A stretch of DNA of 64,000 nucleotides, from assembly GCF_937616625.2 (NCBI RefSeq), contig NC_065571.1, positions 45,059,651-45,123,650 of the forward strand, in the 5' to 3' direction. The DNA comes from Mercurialis annua (lineage: Eukaryota; Streptophyta; Magnoliopsida; Malpighiales; Euphorbiaceae). Shown in pieces: positions 23,373 to 36,181 of this stretch. Made by a program: the position numbers and the translations under genes. The notes under the pieces are model-generated. The model did no database searches, was not told the DNA's origin, and saw nothing but the letters and a program-made list of their open reading frames with translations. Numbering within the stretch: the stretch's first letter is position 1; each line of letters opens with the position of its first letter.

Positions 23373-24671
23373 TCAGTTACCGGAAACTTGACTTTCCGGC
23401 AGTTGTTCTCCGGCGCAAAGCTCAGGCTTGAGCTTATTCTTCCACATCTGCTTAAAACAGCCAGCATCGCCGCCGTTCCTTCTAGCCTCAACAACCACCA
23501 GATTATCCGTTAACAGACAAATCTCAACCTCAGCAACAAAATTACCATTCTGCCCTTCAATCTCAAAAGCCCACTCCTTCCTCCTCTTTGCCCTAAGCCT
23601 CTCCGTCTTAGCAAACTCCTCAATCTTCTCCACCAAATTCTCCGGCGACTCGGTCGAAACAAAACGCTCCCCGTCATCAACGGAATTATATGAGTCGTCA
23701 AACAATCCGTTCAAATCCAAACCGGACGAGAACGAAATTATATCGAAAGCATTCAACGACGTTATATCCGGCTGATTTTTATCAAGCTTAACGCTATCAT
23801 CATCGTCGTCGTCGTAGTATTTGATTTCTTTAAACCCGCCTTTTTTAAACCACGGATCTTTCAAGATCCCGTCGATTGTTATTCTAGTCGCCGGATTTAT
23901 ATCTAAAAGCCGAGACAATAACCGTTTAAGATCGTTAGAAATCCATCGCGGACAACGAAACTCACCCTTATAAATTTTCTTGTACATGTTCATCAGATTC
24001 GGATCGTTAAACGGCAAGTACCCAGCTGTTAAGACAAACAGAATCACCCCACATGACCATACATCGACCTTAGCACCGTCGTAGCCTTTTTTCGACAGAA
24101 TCTCCGGCGCAACGTAAGCCGGAGTTCCACATAAAGTATGCAACAGGCCGTCGGTTCGGATCTGATCGGTCACAGCGCTGAGTCCAAAATCGGATACTTT
24201 TAGATTCCCGTTTTCGTCGATCAGCAAATTCTCCGGCTTCAAATCGCGGTGGAAAACGCCTCTAGCGTGACAATAACCGACGGCGGATATTAGCTGCTGA
24301 AAGTATTTACGGCTGAGATCTTCGCTAAAACGACCTTTCGAAACTTTCGCGAATAATTCACCTCCTTTTACGAACTCCATTATACAATAAATCTTCGTTT
24401 TCGAAGCCAAAACCTCGTAGATTTTAACGATATAGCGATGATTTAGACGACGCATGATCGAGATTTCGCGCTTGATGTTCGACATTAGCGTCGGATTCGC
24501 TATTTTCTTCTTGCTAATGACCTTAATTGCCACGCTTTGCCCGGTCGAAACATTTCTTGCGTGATAAACCTTGGCGAAAGCGCCGCAACCGAGTAGTCTA
24601 CCGAGCTCATATTTGCCGAAAAGAACATTTTCGGCCGCGGCGGAGACCGAGGCATGTTCAATCTCCGGCAT
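23373..24671 (-). CDS. CBL-interacting protein kinase (SnRK3), CIPK14-like, intronless
   Basis: 432 residues. Ser/Thr kinase that is switched on by calcineurin-B-like calcium sensors binding its C-terminal half; CIPKs control ion transport and stress responses at membranes. Visible parts: kinase domain from about residue 21, glycine loop GCGAFAKV (28-35), ATP lysine in VAIK (50), HRDLKPEN (141-148), DFG (161-163), activation loop ending APE (188-190), WSCGVILF. A junction with six aspartates (287-292) precedes the NAF motif ([18 protein letters not shown], from 307), the CBL-binding and auto-inhibitory segment. A PPI-type region follows (about 350-395), where PP2C phosphatases bind. The start is the ATG at 24671; the frame stays open upstream to 24728, but that triplet is TTG. 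The absence of introns fits the intron-poor CIPK clade. Assignment to the CIPK14-like branch is by overall resemblance. Confidence 0.93.
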   Translation of the reverse strand: MPEIEHASVSAAAENVLFGKYELGRLLGCGAFAKVYHARNVSTGQSVAIKVISKKKIANPTLMSNIKREISIMRRLNHRYIVKIYEVLASKTKIYCIMEFVKGGELFAKVSKGRFSEDLSRKYFQQLISAVGYCHARGVFHRDLKPENLLIDENGNLKVSDFGLSAVTDQIRTDGLLHTLCGTPAYVAPEILSKKGYDGAKVDVWSCGVILFVLTAGYLPFNDPNLMNMYKKIYKGEFRCPRWISNDLKRLLSRLLDINPATRITIDGILKDPWFKKGGFKEIKYYDDDDDDSVKLDKNQPDITSLNAFDIISFSSGLDLNGLFDDSYNSVDDGERFVSTESPENLVEKIEEFAKTERLRAKRRKEWAFEIEGQNGNFVAEVEICLLTDNLVVVEARRNGGDAGCFKQMWKNKLKPELCAGEQLPESQVSGN

Positions 24672-24904
24672 AAGTTTATCAATGGCCAGAGATCGAACCA
24701 CAAGATGTGGTTTGATCAAAATTAACAAATAAAGAGAGTAATGAATAGAAAATTAATGATTCAAAGAAACAGAAAATAATATTCAAATAATGAATAGAAA
24801 CTAGCGGTGGAAGATTATTGAGGTTGTTAGGTATGGAATTTGAAATTGGAAAATAAAGTTGGCAAATAGTTGTAATTTTGAATGGAGTTGCCAAGTAGAG
24901 AGTG

Positions 24905-24943
24905 TGTATTGTCTTTACGCGTAACCTACTGTTTATTTTTATA
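24905..24943 (-). promoter_or_regulatory. TATA box of the CIPK gene
   Basis: TATAAAAATA on the minus strand at 24943-24934, about 265 bases before the ATG. Start of transcription would be near 24905, giving a leader of about 235 bases rich in C and T near its 5' end. Confidence 0.5.
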
Positions 24944-24949
24944 AGAACT

Positions 24950-27090
24950 TTTTATTTTGTATTTTAAACTAATAAAATGTGGTATTACCGTATTAGAGTT
25001 AGGTGTATTAGGTGGTGAGTTACTATTGGGTGAAAGTCTGTAGATCGAATGAATGATTGACATATGTTCACCATAAGCCTATTGACAGATGTACGCCGTC
25101 AAGAACTGCCCGTTATTTAACGGTTGAATTTGGGGCCTCAGAAAAGTTTGAGGTTTCTGTAGTCCACCCATTTCTTTTGGTACAGTCAATTATTTGAATG
25201 TTCTTCTTATCTCAGAGCCCGCATTTAAAGTGTTTAGTTTGATTGTTCATAGATAAGGTGTAAGGTGTAAAAATGGATTATGACATAATAGCCCAATATA
25301 TAAATTTAGCAAATTCGGATTGAGATTTAGCGGTTTGTGTTGAAAATATGTCAATCCATTTATGACACAAAATAAATAGATCGTGTCGTGAAATGACTCG
25401 TGAATCAATCTAACTTGCCTAATTCTTTAGTGATTATATTATTTGTAATAATATAGAAATGAATTAGTTATAATTTCATAAAATAAAAAAATAAAATAAT
25501 TATATTAATTAAGTATAATTATATTAACAATTATAATTTGAGTATAAGTTGATAAATCTGAGATTAAATTTATATTTATATGTAAATATCTTTATATGTT
25601 AAGTGAGTCGTGTTGGTCGTGTAATTGTATTAATCATGTTACTCGTTTATCTTAATATATTAACTGTGCCATGTCGTGTTATCACGACACAAACACTAAA
25701 TCCGAACGTTTCACTTTTGCAGCGATTTAATCTCAATCTTTAAAATGTTACGTTGCACATCTCAACCTTTTGCGCTTTTTATTGGGTAGCTTATAATCGT
25801 TTTTCATCAAATACAAAGCTACAAATGAGTATAAAAATGACGCCATGTCGAAAAACATAAATGTACAATACAATGTCAAAGATTGAAAGGTTGGAATGTG
25901 TAATGCAACATTATGAAGAATGCGATTTAATAACTACAAAAATAAAATGTCTGAATTGAATATGCAAATAAGTCGAACAATTAATAACCGAATATTTATC
26001 TTTTATATAAGATGTTGAGTCGTCTTAGTGATCTCTTTTTTAATGTTGAACTTTTGGTTATACACTATCATTGATCTCTCTCAAATTATCATATCAAATG
26101 AATATTTATGTTGGATGTGGCTTATTATATGGGATTCATGCTAAATATGGACATTTAACCCTCTTTATGGTTAATAAGCCTCTTGAGTTGCAAATTCTTT
26201 ATTACGTCTTAGAAGGCGGACCTGGATTTGTCTCAAGTTTTTCATTAGGAGATGTCACTCGTAATTTAGTAAAGTATCAAAAGTTTGTGTATTTCATTAT
26301 GTCATTTTTGGTTTATCAATTGTCATGTCTCTTTAGAATGGTGTCACTTAGTTCGTGCCTAGTAAGTCACATCACCTCTTTAGAGATATACTAATATATT
26401 ATATTTCTTCAATATCTTTCTCCACGTAATTAAATAGTTAAATGATAATTTATATCTCTTTATTATCATAAGATTTGATAATAGATGTTAATCAAACTTC
26501 AGAGATACGAAAAAGAGACAATATTGTCTTTTAATGAGTAAATGTTTTTTTATATTTCTTGAGCATCTTGTCATCATGTGTCATTGAGCCAAGCGGAGGG
26601 ATAGAGTAGGGGAGGACTAAGGGAAGAGCGGTTGGTTAAAGTAGGCACGATAACGAGGACAGCTGACTACCACTCATCAGTATTCTTTAATTCATGATGA
26701 ATTTACCTTACGTTAACTATGTGTAGATTTTAATGCTTATCGTAATCTTGGGATGAGTGAGGTGATGGTATGTAAAATAGTTAAAGGTTGATTTTTGATA
26801 CTCTTAAAATCTCTTGTTATTAAGTGTCCATCATATCTTCCAACTATTTGTACCTAAATTATATAATTATCTTAAGATATTATTTAGTTTAGTAGCGCTT
26901 TTAAAGAAGCATTGGTTTTATTGTCCTTCACATTAGAATACCGAGACTTATTATTTTTTCAAAATCGAAATGATAAGACTAAATAAAGCTATTATCGGAT
27001 TCCTTGAACGGCTAGAAATCATTTTTTTCTTATGGTGCATCTAACAATAATGGTGCAATAAGAACACGTGAGAACCATCACTCACGAAAT
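24950..27090. other. Intergenic repeat-derived DNA
   Basis: 25240-25720 has scattered GTGTCGTG/CACGACAC words typical of old DNA-transposon relics, but I could not set ends. 26900-27090 probably belongs to the 5' (gag) part of the copia remnant that follows. The ORF at 26071-26394 has no supported family. Confidence 0.35.
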
Positions 27091-27099
27091 GGAAAAATG

Positions 27100-28550
27100 C
27101 AGCCAAGTGATGAGTTTTAACGTACATGCTATGCCAAAATATCAAGGGTGAAGGATAGAAAGTGCAACTATTGCAGCTTTACGAGACATGAAACCGACTA
27201 TTGTCTTTAGCTGGTTGAATATCTTGAACGTGGGAAGATCAACCTTGCAAATTAGGACAAGAAACCGGATGAAACAAGAGAGGACAACCATTTAATAATT
27301 TCATGGCTGAGTCAAGGCGAATACAATTCAAGCCTTTATATTTGGAATATCGAAAAATCTCATGGCGTTAAATTTCAACAAAACTGCTATTACTGGGCTT
27401 AGTAATGAGAACGGAAAATATTACAATTTTTTTAAAATGCAACAAAAATAGAAGAAAATGAAAAGCTAATAGAAAACGTCCTTATGTATAATGAACTATT
27501 GATTCATGTGCTTATCATCACATGACTAGATGGATGAAATGTTTGCATGATGTTTGAGATGTAATGGAGTGTCCGGTGGGGTTTCTAAATGGAAAGGAAA
27601 CATTTTTCACAAAGGAAAGAACAATGATCCTTATTAATAGATTAAAGTCGAACAATTTTTTTTTTGCCAAATTTGATGTGTAATGTGATATGTTTATCAT
27701 AATTGCTTGAATAATTAAATTATATGACTTATTAGCTAATACATTTTGTATTACATAAGACCGTATTTCAAAGATGGTGATTAGTACGGTTGAGTAATGA
27801 GAGGGGTTCTATTTCTCTTAAAAAGTGGCTATTATAGTAACTAGAAAAATAAGTGTATATGGCTCCTTTGATATGTGGCCCAAGTGATTGGGTCATCCAT
27901 TATCTACGGTTATAAAACTGATTCTTAATGTTGGTTTTAGTAAAAATAATAATTTTTATCATAAAGCATGTGAAGTATGTCTTAGAGTCAATCAATCAAG
28001 AGATCGTTATCCTACTAGTAATAACAAAACTCATGATTAAACTGATTCATTGCAATTTATGTGATTCTTAAAGAGCTCTATTTTTTGTGGTTCAAGATAT
28101 TTTTTAACTATTATTGATAATTTTTCACAGGCAACATGAATTTATTTGTTAATTGATAAGAAGGAGGTGTTGATGCATTTGTGTAATTTTTTTACTATGG
28201 AGGATCGTCAATTTAACTAACAAGTGAATTTTTTTTATAATGATAATAATACATAGGTTATTTGTATGAATAATTATTTTCTTTAACATGATATTGTGAA
28301 ATAAAATACATCTTGTAAGAAACTCCGCAACAAAATGGACGTATAAAGCGTAAGCATCAGCATATATTTAATATCGCTTGCGCGTTACATTTTCAGGCTA
28401 ACATTCATGAAAATTTGTTTGGGAGCATGCATTTTGGCCGTTAGATATTTTAATTAATCGAACACTCTCAATCGTCTTAAATGGTAAAACACCATATGAA
28501 ATTTTACATGGTCAGCCACCATTACTTAAAATTAATTAAAATTCTATTAA
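27100..28550 (+). pseudogene. Decayed Ty1/copia gag-protease-integrase gene
   Basis: Motifs appear in the right order but in several frames with stops. A CCHC zinc knuckle CNYCSFTRHETDYC (27163-27204). Protease active-site region IDSCAYHHMT (27499-27528), with DSC where DSG or DTG is expected. GAG-pre-integrase KACEVCLRVNQSRDRYP (about 27960-28010). Integrase YFLTIIDNFSQAT-IYLL (about 28095-28160). Integrase TPQQNGRIKRKHQHIFNIA (28322-28378) and the MVKHHMKF patch near 28490, matching 'NGKTPYEI'. Reverse transcriptase is missing: sequence after 28550 switches to the AT-rich tandem unit. The copy is dead and old. Confidence 0.8.
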
Positions 28551-30180
28551 ATAAGTTTTATAATTCATTTTTTATCCATCTTTTTGGAATTAAAATTATC
28601 CTTAAGGTCCAAAATAGGCAAATTTTATGATTTTTACGAGACTTTAATACTGTCAGATATTTTTTTTATCAAGCATATGCCTACAAAATAATAAGCTAAT
28701 TATATGCCTTCTGCTAAATTGTGGATGAAACTCATGATTTATATGTTTCATTGAAACTATTTTTTTGTCTTTAATCTACTATAATTTTTAAAGTTTTGAA
28801 ATTTTATATTATATTTTTCTTTAGGCTTTAAGTATTACAAACTTAGTATTTATGACGTTGTAAATTTTATCAGTTAACATTTTTTTTAACCGTTCTTACA
28901 CGTTATGTCGTTTGAATGTCTTTGCGGTGGACTTTTAATTATGTTGTTAAAATATTTTAACTGTCTCACTTTTCTTGTTTATTGTGGTCACATGTTATAT
29001 GGAGGATGTTTGATAAATTGGAGCAAATAATTACTCAGATAAATGAAGATTGATTTATTTAAAAGGCGACAATTGTCGACCATTCAACTAATAGCCATAA
29101 TTTTTGGTATTTCAATGGATGCAAAATAAGTAGGTGTTATTCGTTTGTTTTGAATATTTTTTATTTTAAAATATGTCTTTTGCATGTTAGGTTATTATAC
29201 TAATTTGGTTTTTATTTTGATTTTTGGTTAGACTTAACTGAAATATGAGTTTATATAACATGAGTGCACATTGATAATGAGATTTCGATTTTCCGTATTG
29301 AAATAAAAACTATAAATTTAACTTTAACTAGTAAAAGCTTCTATTTAAAAGTAAAATTATACACAATGCAATTAGTATTGCCATTATTATTCTAAATTAA
29401 GACAATAATCCTCATGATAAATAGAGCGAGTTAATTTATTACAAATATACTCTTTGTATTATACTATAAATTTTTTATATTAGGGTTCTCTACGTCTCTT
29501 TAAGATCCATGTACAGTTAACATATTTTTTTCTATCAGCTAAAATATTCTACACAGCAATATTTTACATGAAAAATTGGCAGTTGTAGCTATTGAAACAC
29601 TAGGCGAGGTCTACAATCTTAAGTTGGGATTATCAAATTCAATTTCTGAACGCCTTACACGTGGAACAAAATATATTAAAAAACTGTGAACGTGTGTACA
29701 TTTTGTATGATACTTTGTTGTCTAATGATATTATATCCATTGAATTCCCTTATCAAGTTTAGATCACTTTGTGTCTATTAAATTTTCATTCTCACTATTA
29801 CATCCATGTTACCTATATGAAGTTGTACGGTTGTAAACAAAATTTAATCCGGATGTAAGCTATTCGAAAAGACTTCAAAATTAGGTGTCTTACTCTCTTG
29901 ATCTTACGTGCCACCTTTTTAATGTATTTTTTTACTTCTAGTTAAAAAAATATTATTCCATTTAACTATTAAAAGTATTTATTTTTCATCAAATAGTTCA
30001 GCATAATTTAATTTACACTTGGAAAATAATTGATTTTTCCATTTCAATTATTCTTTTATTATGCATTATTAGATTATTTTTTAGCAGTAAGTGCGTTCCC
30101 AAATTGATGATAAAAAATATATTGTCGAATGTTTTTTTTTTTGTTATAAAACTTCAATATTCGATGGTTATTTTTTGAGA
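28310..30180 (+). repeat. Unit 1 of a ~2-kb degenerate tandem repeat
   Basis: A copia integrase fragment followed by about 1.6 kb of AT-rich sequence. Landmark A (TTTATCAGTTAAC... ACATGTTATAT) begins about 28850. Landmark B (TTTTCATCAAATAGTTCA...) lies about 29975. The same two landmarks recur 1.1 kb apart in units 2 and 3. Confidence 0.65.
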
Positions 30181-30692
30181 TGTGGTTTTCTTGTGACTTT
30201 TCTTTTTCAAATGTCATACACGCAAGTAGATGCATTTACTTAATATCACTTGTTCATTGCGCTTTTAAACTAATCATAATATAGATTTTTGAAAAGAATG
30301 CATTTTGGACAATGAATATTTCATTAACTGAATACCTTCATTCGTCTTTAATGGTAAAATACCATATGAAATTTTGCCCCGTCAGTTACTATTGCTTAAA
30401 TTTTTGTGAGTGTTTGGTTGTTTGTGTTATGTGCATAATCAATATCACAAAAGAGACAATTTATACATGTAGTCAAGAGAAATTTTTTATGGCTATTCTT
30501 ATGGAAAAAGTGGTTGGAAATTGTTGGCATACAAATAACAACCATTTGAACCGCGTATTTACACATATCGATATATATTACATACTTGATTATTATACAA
30601 ATAAACGTGCAATTTATTTAAATCATGCAATGAAAAGCAATGTTAATTGTGATTGTTTGCATGATATTTCCCCCTCTTTATTCAAGAATTAA
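30180..30692 (+). pseudogene. Second copia integrase fragment
   Basis: Across frames it reads HLLNIT-SLRF, FNGKIPYEIL and VFGCLCYVHNQYHKRD, then a patch resembling 'FMGYPYGKKGWK'. This is the C-terminal integrase region of Ty1/copia, downstream of the part seen at 28322 but overlapping it. It is thus another copy, not a continuation. Confidence 0.7.
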
Positions 30693-32330
30693 ATTGAATG
30701 TCTATCAACTCTGTTTGATAACTTATTTTTTATCCATCTTTTAGAACTGGAACTAGCCATAAGAACTAAAATATAGGTAGATGTTACGACTTTTAAGATT
30801 TTAATAAGCTAGCATATATTTTTTTGCCGAGTAAATGCTAAAAATGGATAACCTAATTAACATTTGCTGCCAACACGTGACTTTTTGAAACAATGTCACT
30901 TTTTTAAATTGATATTTTAAATTTTCATCTTATCTACTAAGTAATGGACGAAGATTATCATTTGTATGTTTCATTCAAGCTATTTTCGAGTCTCTCTGTC
31001 TATTTTTATCATTAAGTTTTTAGCATTTTGTGTAACAATTTTCTTTAGGCTTTCATTATTTCAAACTTAGTACTTATTACATTGTAAACTTTATCAGTTA
31101 ACTTTTTAAACCAGTCTTGTATGTTTTTTTTTTATTTTGATGTCTTTATGGTGAACTTTATATTATATTGTTGATATATTTTTAAATTATTTTGTTTTTC
31201 CTGTTCATTATGATTACATGTTATCTATAAGGGTTCTTGATTAATTGAAGTATAAAATTACTCAGTTAAATAAAGACTGATTTGTTTAAGGAGCGGCAAC
31301 TACCATCTGCTCAACTAACAGTTATAACTTTCAGTATTTCAATGGAGAAAGAAAAAGTAAGTGTTATTTGTTTATTTGAATGTTGTTTAATTTTATTTAA
31401 GTATTCTACATACAAGTTTATTATACTACCTTGATTACTATTTTAAATTTAGATAACATCAGTGCAGATTGATAATGAGGTTTTAATTGCCATGTTGAAC
31501 TAAAAATTATAGACGTGATTTTTAATAGTAAAAGCTTATGTATAAGAGTAAAATTATGTGTAATGCAATTATTATTTCTCGTATTATTCTAAATTAAGAC
31601 TATATTTTTCATGATAATTGAGATGAATTAATTTATAACAATTATACTCCCTAGATTATGTTATTAAATTTCAATGTAAAGGCCCCTTATTTTGCTTAGG
31701 GATCTTTGTACGCTTCAGCTCCGTATCATATTCAAATGTATTTTGCTTCTATCATTTAACATATTTTAGGCTGCAATATTTTATAATTTTTTTTGCAGTT
31801 GTAGCTATTAAAACAATAGGAAAATCAATAATCCTAAGTTGGAATTACTAAATCCAAATTCTCAATGCCTAGCCATGGAATGGGAAATTTGAAATACTGT
31901 AAATATGGATGTACATTTTGTATGATACTCAGGTGTCTTATGATATTGTAATCCTTGAATGCTCTAATCAATTTTAGGTTATTTTGGAGCTATTCAGTTT
32001 TCATTCATAATGCTACATGCCATATTATTTATATGAAGTTATACGAAGCTCCAAATCAATTTTAGGTCACTTTGGGGCTATTCAATTTTCATTCACACTG
32101 CTACATCTATATTACCTATATGAAGTTATACAGATTTTGCATAAAGTTTGCCCCGAATGTATCGATATTCAAAAAAGTCCAAAGTTAGCTGTTTTACTCT
32201 CTTAACCCTACACACTATCTTTTTTTTTGGTTTTTCTCCTAATTAAGAAAATATTATTTTCATTTAACTATTAAAAAAAACTATATATTTTCATCAAATA
32301 GTTCACCATGATTAAGTTTACACTTGAAAA
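30180..32330 (+). repeat. Unit 2 of the degenerate tandem repeat
   Basis: Same order as unit 1: copia fragment, landmark A at about 31070, landmark B at about 32285. It contains an extra internal 88-bp tandem duplication (start words AATCAATTTTAGG at 31966 and 32054). Confidence 0.65.
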
Positions 32331-32908
32331 ATAATTGAGTTTTTCCATATCGATTATTCTTCTATCATGAAAATTAATTGAGTGACTTTCGTTTAATAAT
32401 TCATTTTTAACAAGTCCTACATGTTTTATCTTTTGGATGATTTGATGGTGGACTTTATTTTATGTTGTTGATTTTTTTTAAATTGTCTTTCTTTTCTTGT
32501 TCTTTATGATCACATGTTATATATAAGGTGTTTGATTAATTGGAGCAAAAAATTACTTTCAATAAAGGCTGATTTGTTTGAGGAGCGACGACTGCCATTT
32601 TCTCAACCAACATTCATAACTTTCGATATTTCAACAAAGGCAGAAAAAATAGGCATTGTTTGTTTATTTTGAATATTTTTTTATTTATATTTATGTCTTC
32701 TACATGCTAGATTATTATATTAGCATGATTACTATTTTAATTTTTGATTAAACTTAACTGGAAAATGTGTTTAGATAACATGAGTGCAATTGATAATGAG
32801 GTTTCAATTGCTGTGTTGAAGTAAAATTACGGAATTAACTTTTACTAGTAAAATCTTCTTTTGAAAAATTTTGCACAATGGAATTTATATTTCATGTATT
32901 ATTATAAA

Positions 32909-34504
32909 TCTATACTATAATATAATCTTGAACTCCAAATTAATTTTGACAAGTGGATCGATTACAAATTGCCATGTGGCAATTACTCATTTAAAATTAA
33001 TTTATTGTTTTATTAAAAAATCTAATAATTAATATTTTTTAAATTATAAAATATAAAAAGTTAAAACTTTCAATAATTAAATTTGTTTCATAACTTATAA
33101 ATATTATTAGTATAGAAAAACTTTTAAGATTTTATAACTTATAAACATGAAAAAAGAAACTCTTCAAATTTCATCGCCATCAAATTTATAAAATTCTATA
33201 AGTCTAAATTTAAATTAAATTAAATTAATTTTTTTAATATATAATAATATAAAAAATATTTTATTTTTCATAATTTAAAAATACATCCTATTGAATATTA
33301 CATATTTTAAAATAATATTATAAGAATTAAAAAATTAAATTATAAGAACTAAAATACTTTTATTTCATTATATGCTAAAAATAAAAATAATTTTAAAACT
33401 AAATTTAGTTAATTAATATTTAAAGTTATAGAATTTTATAAATGTGATGGTTATAAAATTTGAAGAGTTTCTATTTATGTTTATAAGTTATAAAATATTA
33501 AATAGAAACTCTTCAAATAAGTTTTGTATAACATCTAACTTTTCATATTTTTCAATTAATTACAACTTCTTTTTATGAAATATATAAGTGTATATATATA
33601 TATAAATCCATGTACACATATTTAATTATAAACAAACATAGTTTTTTTAGAGTTTTTTATATCTATTTCTTTCTATTTTTTCATACTTGATATTGTCTCA
33701 TGCAACTTTTTCCCGCAATAAAAGAGTTTTTAATCATTCATAATGAAGTACGCTTGGAGTAAGTATCGTCTATCTTTTTGAAATTGTTTATTTATGTGTA
33801 TGGTTGTTGCTGTTGTTGTTGCTGTATTTTAATTTATTTTAGTGACATGTGACCTAACTTGCTAAAGAATTCAAAGAAACGAGGATTGAATGCCATTGGA
33901 ATATATATATTTTAGACATGAACCATACACTCGTAATTATATGATTTCAATGATAATGTCGATTTTATGAGGTTCATCAAAACAATTTAACATAAAAGAT
34001 TTTTTATTTTGCATTGAATTGATTTAAGGTTGACAATTATTTTCCATCAAATGTCTTTTTTATTTATTTATATGACATATCTCTTTCTTTTTTTAATTAT
34101 ATTTAAAAAAAAAACAGTACGTTAATAAAAAAATTGATTATGAATTTTAAATGTTTAATTATAATATCAGTATTTATATGTTATGAAATATGAAATATTT
34201 TTGAAATTAAATAAAAGTAATTAAAGATTAATCTTATTAAATTTTTTAATTGTTTTGGTTATGAAATTTAATGAATTTTAGTTAAAATTTAATGAAATTT
34301 TCTTAAAGTTTACGAGTAGTTCTAATTTACGTTTAAAAGGTATGAAATATGACGAATTTTTATTAATGTATTAAATATATGAAATTTGAAGAATTTTTAT
34401 TATATTTAAAACTTATGAAATTTATCATGTTTATAAATTATGATATAGAGAATATTTTTTAAAACTATTAAAATCACCCGCGCAACGCGCGGGCATCGAC
34501 CTAG
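32909..34504 (+). mobile_element. Non-autonomous Helitron
   Basis: Starts TCTATACTATAATATAATC and ends CATCGACCTAG. A 7-bp GC hairpin CCCGCGC-AAC-GCGCGGG (34477-34493) sits 11 bases before the CTAG end. It lies between host A and T, as Helitrons do. No Rep/helicase ORF. Host sequence flanking both ends joins to match the unoccupied site in unit 2 near 31595 (TATTCTAAATTAAGAC), which confirms both ends. Confidence 0.88.
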
Positions 34505-34764
34505 TTAGGACTATAATTCCCATGATAACTAGGGTGAATTAATTTATAACAAGTATAGTCCCTAGATTATCTTTTTACATTTCAATTTAAATTCTCCCTA
34601 TTTCTCTTTAAGATTATTTGACACTTCATCATCGTATCATATTCAAATGTATTTTGGTTTTATCAAATTAATATATTTTATGTTGCAATACTTTACAAGA
34701 AAAGTCGTTAGCTGTATCTATTGAAACAATAGACGAAGTCAATAATCCTAAGTTTGGGATTACT

Positions 34765-35570
34765 TGAGGTGTTCAACATGCAATTATAACCGAATTAACC
34801 AACCAAAAGAAACCAAATTAAAATTAAATTTGATTCGTTTAAATTAGTTTGGTTATGGTTGTAAATTTTAAAAAATTTGATTATTTTCGTTTTGTTCGGT
34901 TATCAATCTAAAATCTTTGAATCAACCGAACCGACCAGATTGATAAAAATTTAAAAATACGTCGTTTTGATGTATATACATTTTTAATGGATTTTTTTTA
35001 ATTTTTAAGAAACATTAAGTAGTTTTGTATTCCCCTTTCACCTTTCTTATACCGCAAACCTAACATCTCATTTATTTTATTCGTTTATTCCTCGTCTGCA
35101 CTCACGTCTCACCCTGAAAAGACTCTTTCATATTAAGTTCTTTCTTTGTTCTTCATTGTCTATTTCTTTATTTATTAGATCGTGCGGCTTCCACTGTTGA
35201 CCTGAATTGTGATGCATATAAGCATAAGTTATGAAACATTTGCTTATTTACGATGAATATGCAATTATCTAGAACATTAACATGAAGACATGTTCAATTT
35301 GAGTGTTTTAAAACATTCTCGTGATGGCACTTTTTGTTCATTTGTCAATGATTCTAATACTTTTGGTTTATAATTAATCATTATTGGATTGTAATTCAGT
35401 TATTAGGTTACCTAAAATAATCAACCAAATCCGAAATATTATTTCAGTTCGGTTATATTCGGTTTATCCATAATTCAGTTTCAGTTTTGCTTATGAGAAC
35501 GTATGTCAATTCGGTTTTGGTTATTTTATTTCGATTCGGGTGACCTAACTGACCGATTCACACCCCTAAG
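34765..35570. mobile_element. hAT-like non-autonomous element
   Basis: Ends GAGGTGTTCAA and, inverted, GGGGTGTGAAT, with a body rich in TTCGGTT/AACCGAA words typical of a plant hAT-type repeat. The surrounding repeat unit has the empty-site sequence GGAATTACTAAATCC near 31846; here it is interrupted after GGATTACT and resumes with AATTACC, suggesting a short (up to 8 bp) duplication. Confidence 0.6.
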
Positions 35571-36181
35571 AATTACCAAATCAAACTTCTCAATGCCCTA
35601 GCTGTGGAACAAAAGGTTTGAAATACTGTGAAGGTGGATGTACATTTTATATGATACTCTTGTGTCTAATGATATTATAATTCTTGAATTCTCCTATTAA
35701 TGTTAGGCCACTTTGGGGTTATTCAATTACCATTCACACTGCTACATCCAAATTATCTATCTGAAGTTGTACGAATTTTGAACAAAATTTGCCCCGAATG
35801 TAAAGCTATTCAGAAAGAGTCCAAGGTTATGTATCTTCTTCTTTTAAGTCTACGTGTCGCCTTTTTGTAGATATGATTATACTTCTGATTAAGAAAATAT
35901 TATTTTCATTTGACTATTAAAAAGATCTAGTTTTCATCAAATAGTTCACCATGATTTGGCTTACATTTGGAAAATAATTGAGTCTTTCCATTTCAATTAT
36001 TCTTTTGTCATGCATTATTAGATTACTCTTTAGCAGCTAATGTGTTATCAAATTGATGATAAAGGACATATATGTGGATGTTTTTTTGTTCTAGAACTTC
36101 AATATTTGATGCTTATTTTATTTGAGATGTGGTACATTTTGTGAATTTTATTGTTTTCTATCTTATGCATGTATCAAAGGA

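Larger units (their letters stand above)
32380..36180 (+). repeat. Unit 3 of the degenerate tandem repeat, split by two transposons
   Basis: Landmark A at about 32410 and landmark B at about 35935. After subtracting the Helitron (1,596 bp) and the hAT-like insert (about 806 bp), the A-to-B distance is again about 1.1 kb. Unit ends are approximate. Confidence 0.6.

Noticed and set aside
26071..26394. ORF with GGPG resembling a serine carboxypeptidase patch
   Set aside because: Only a few residues fit, no further motif of the family, and the area is repeat-derived.
30312..30692. 126-codon ORF as a functional gene
   Set aside because: It is a frame-shifted piece of copia integrase (VFGCLCYVHN patch), not a host gene.
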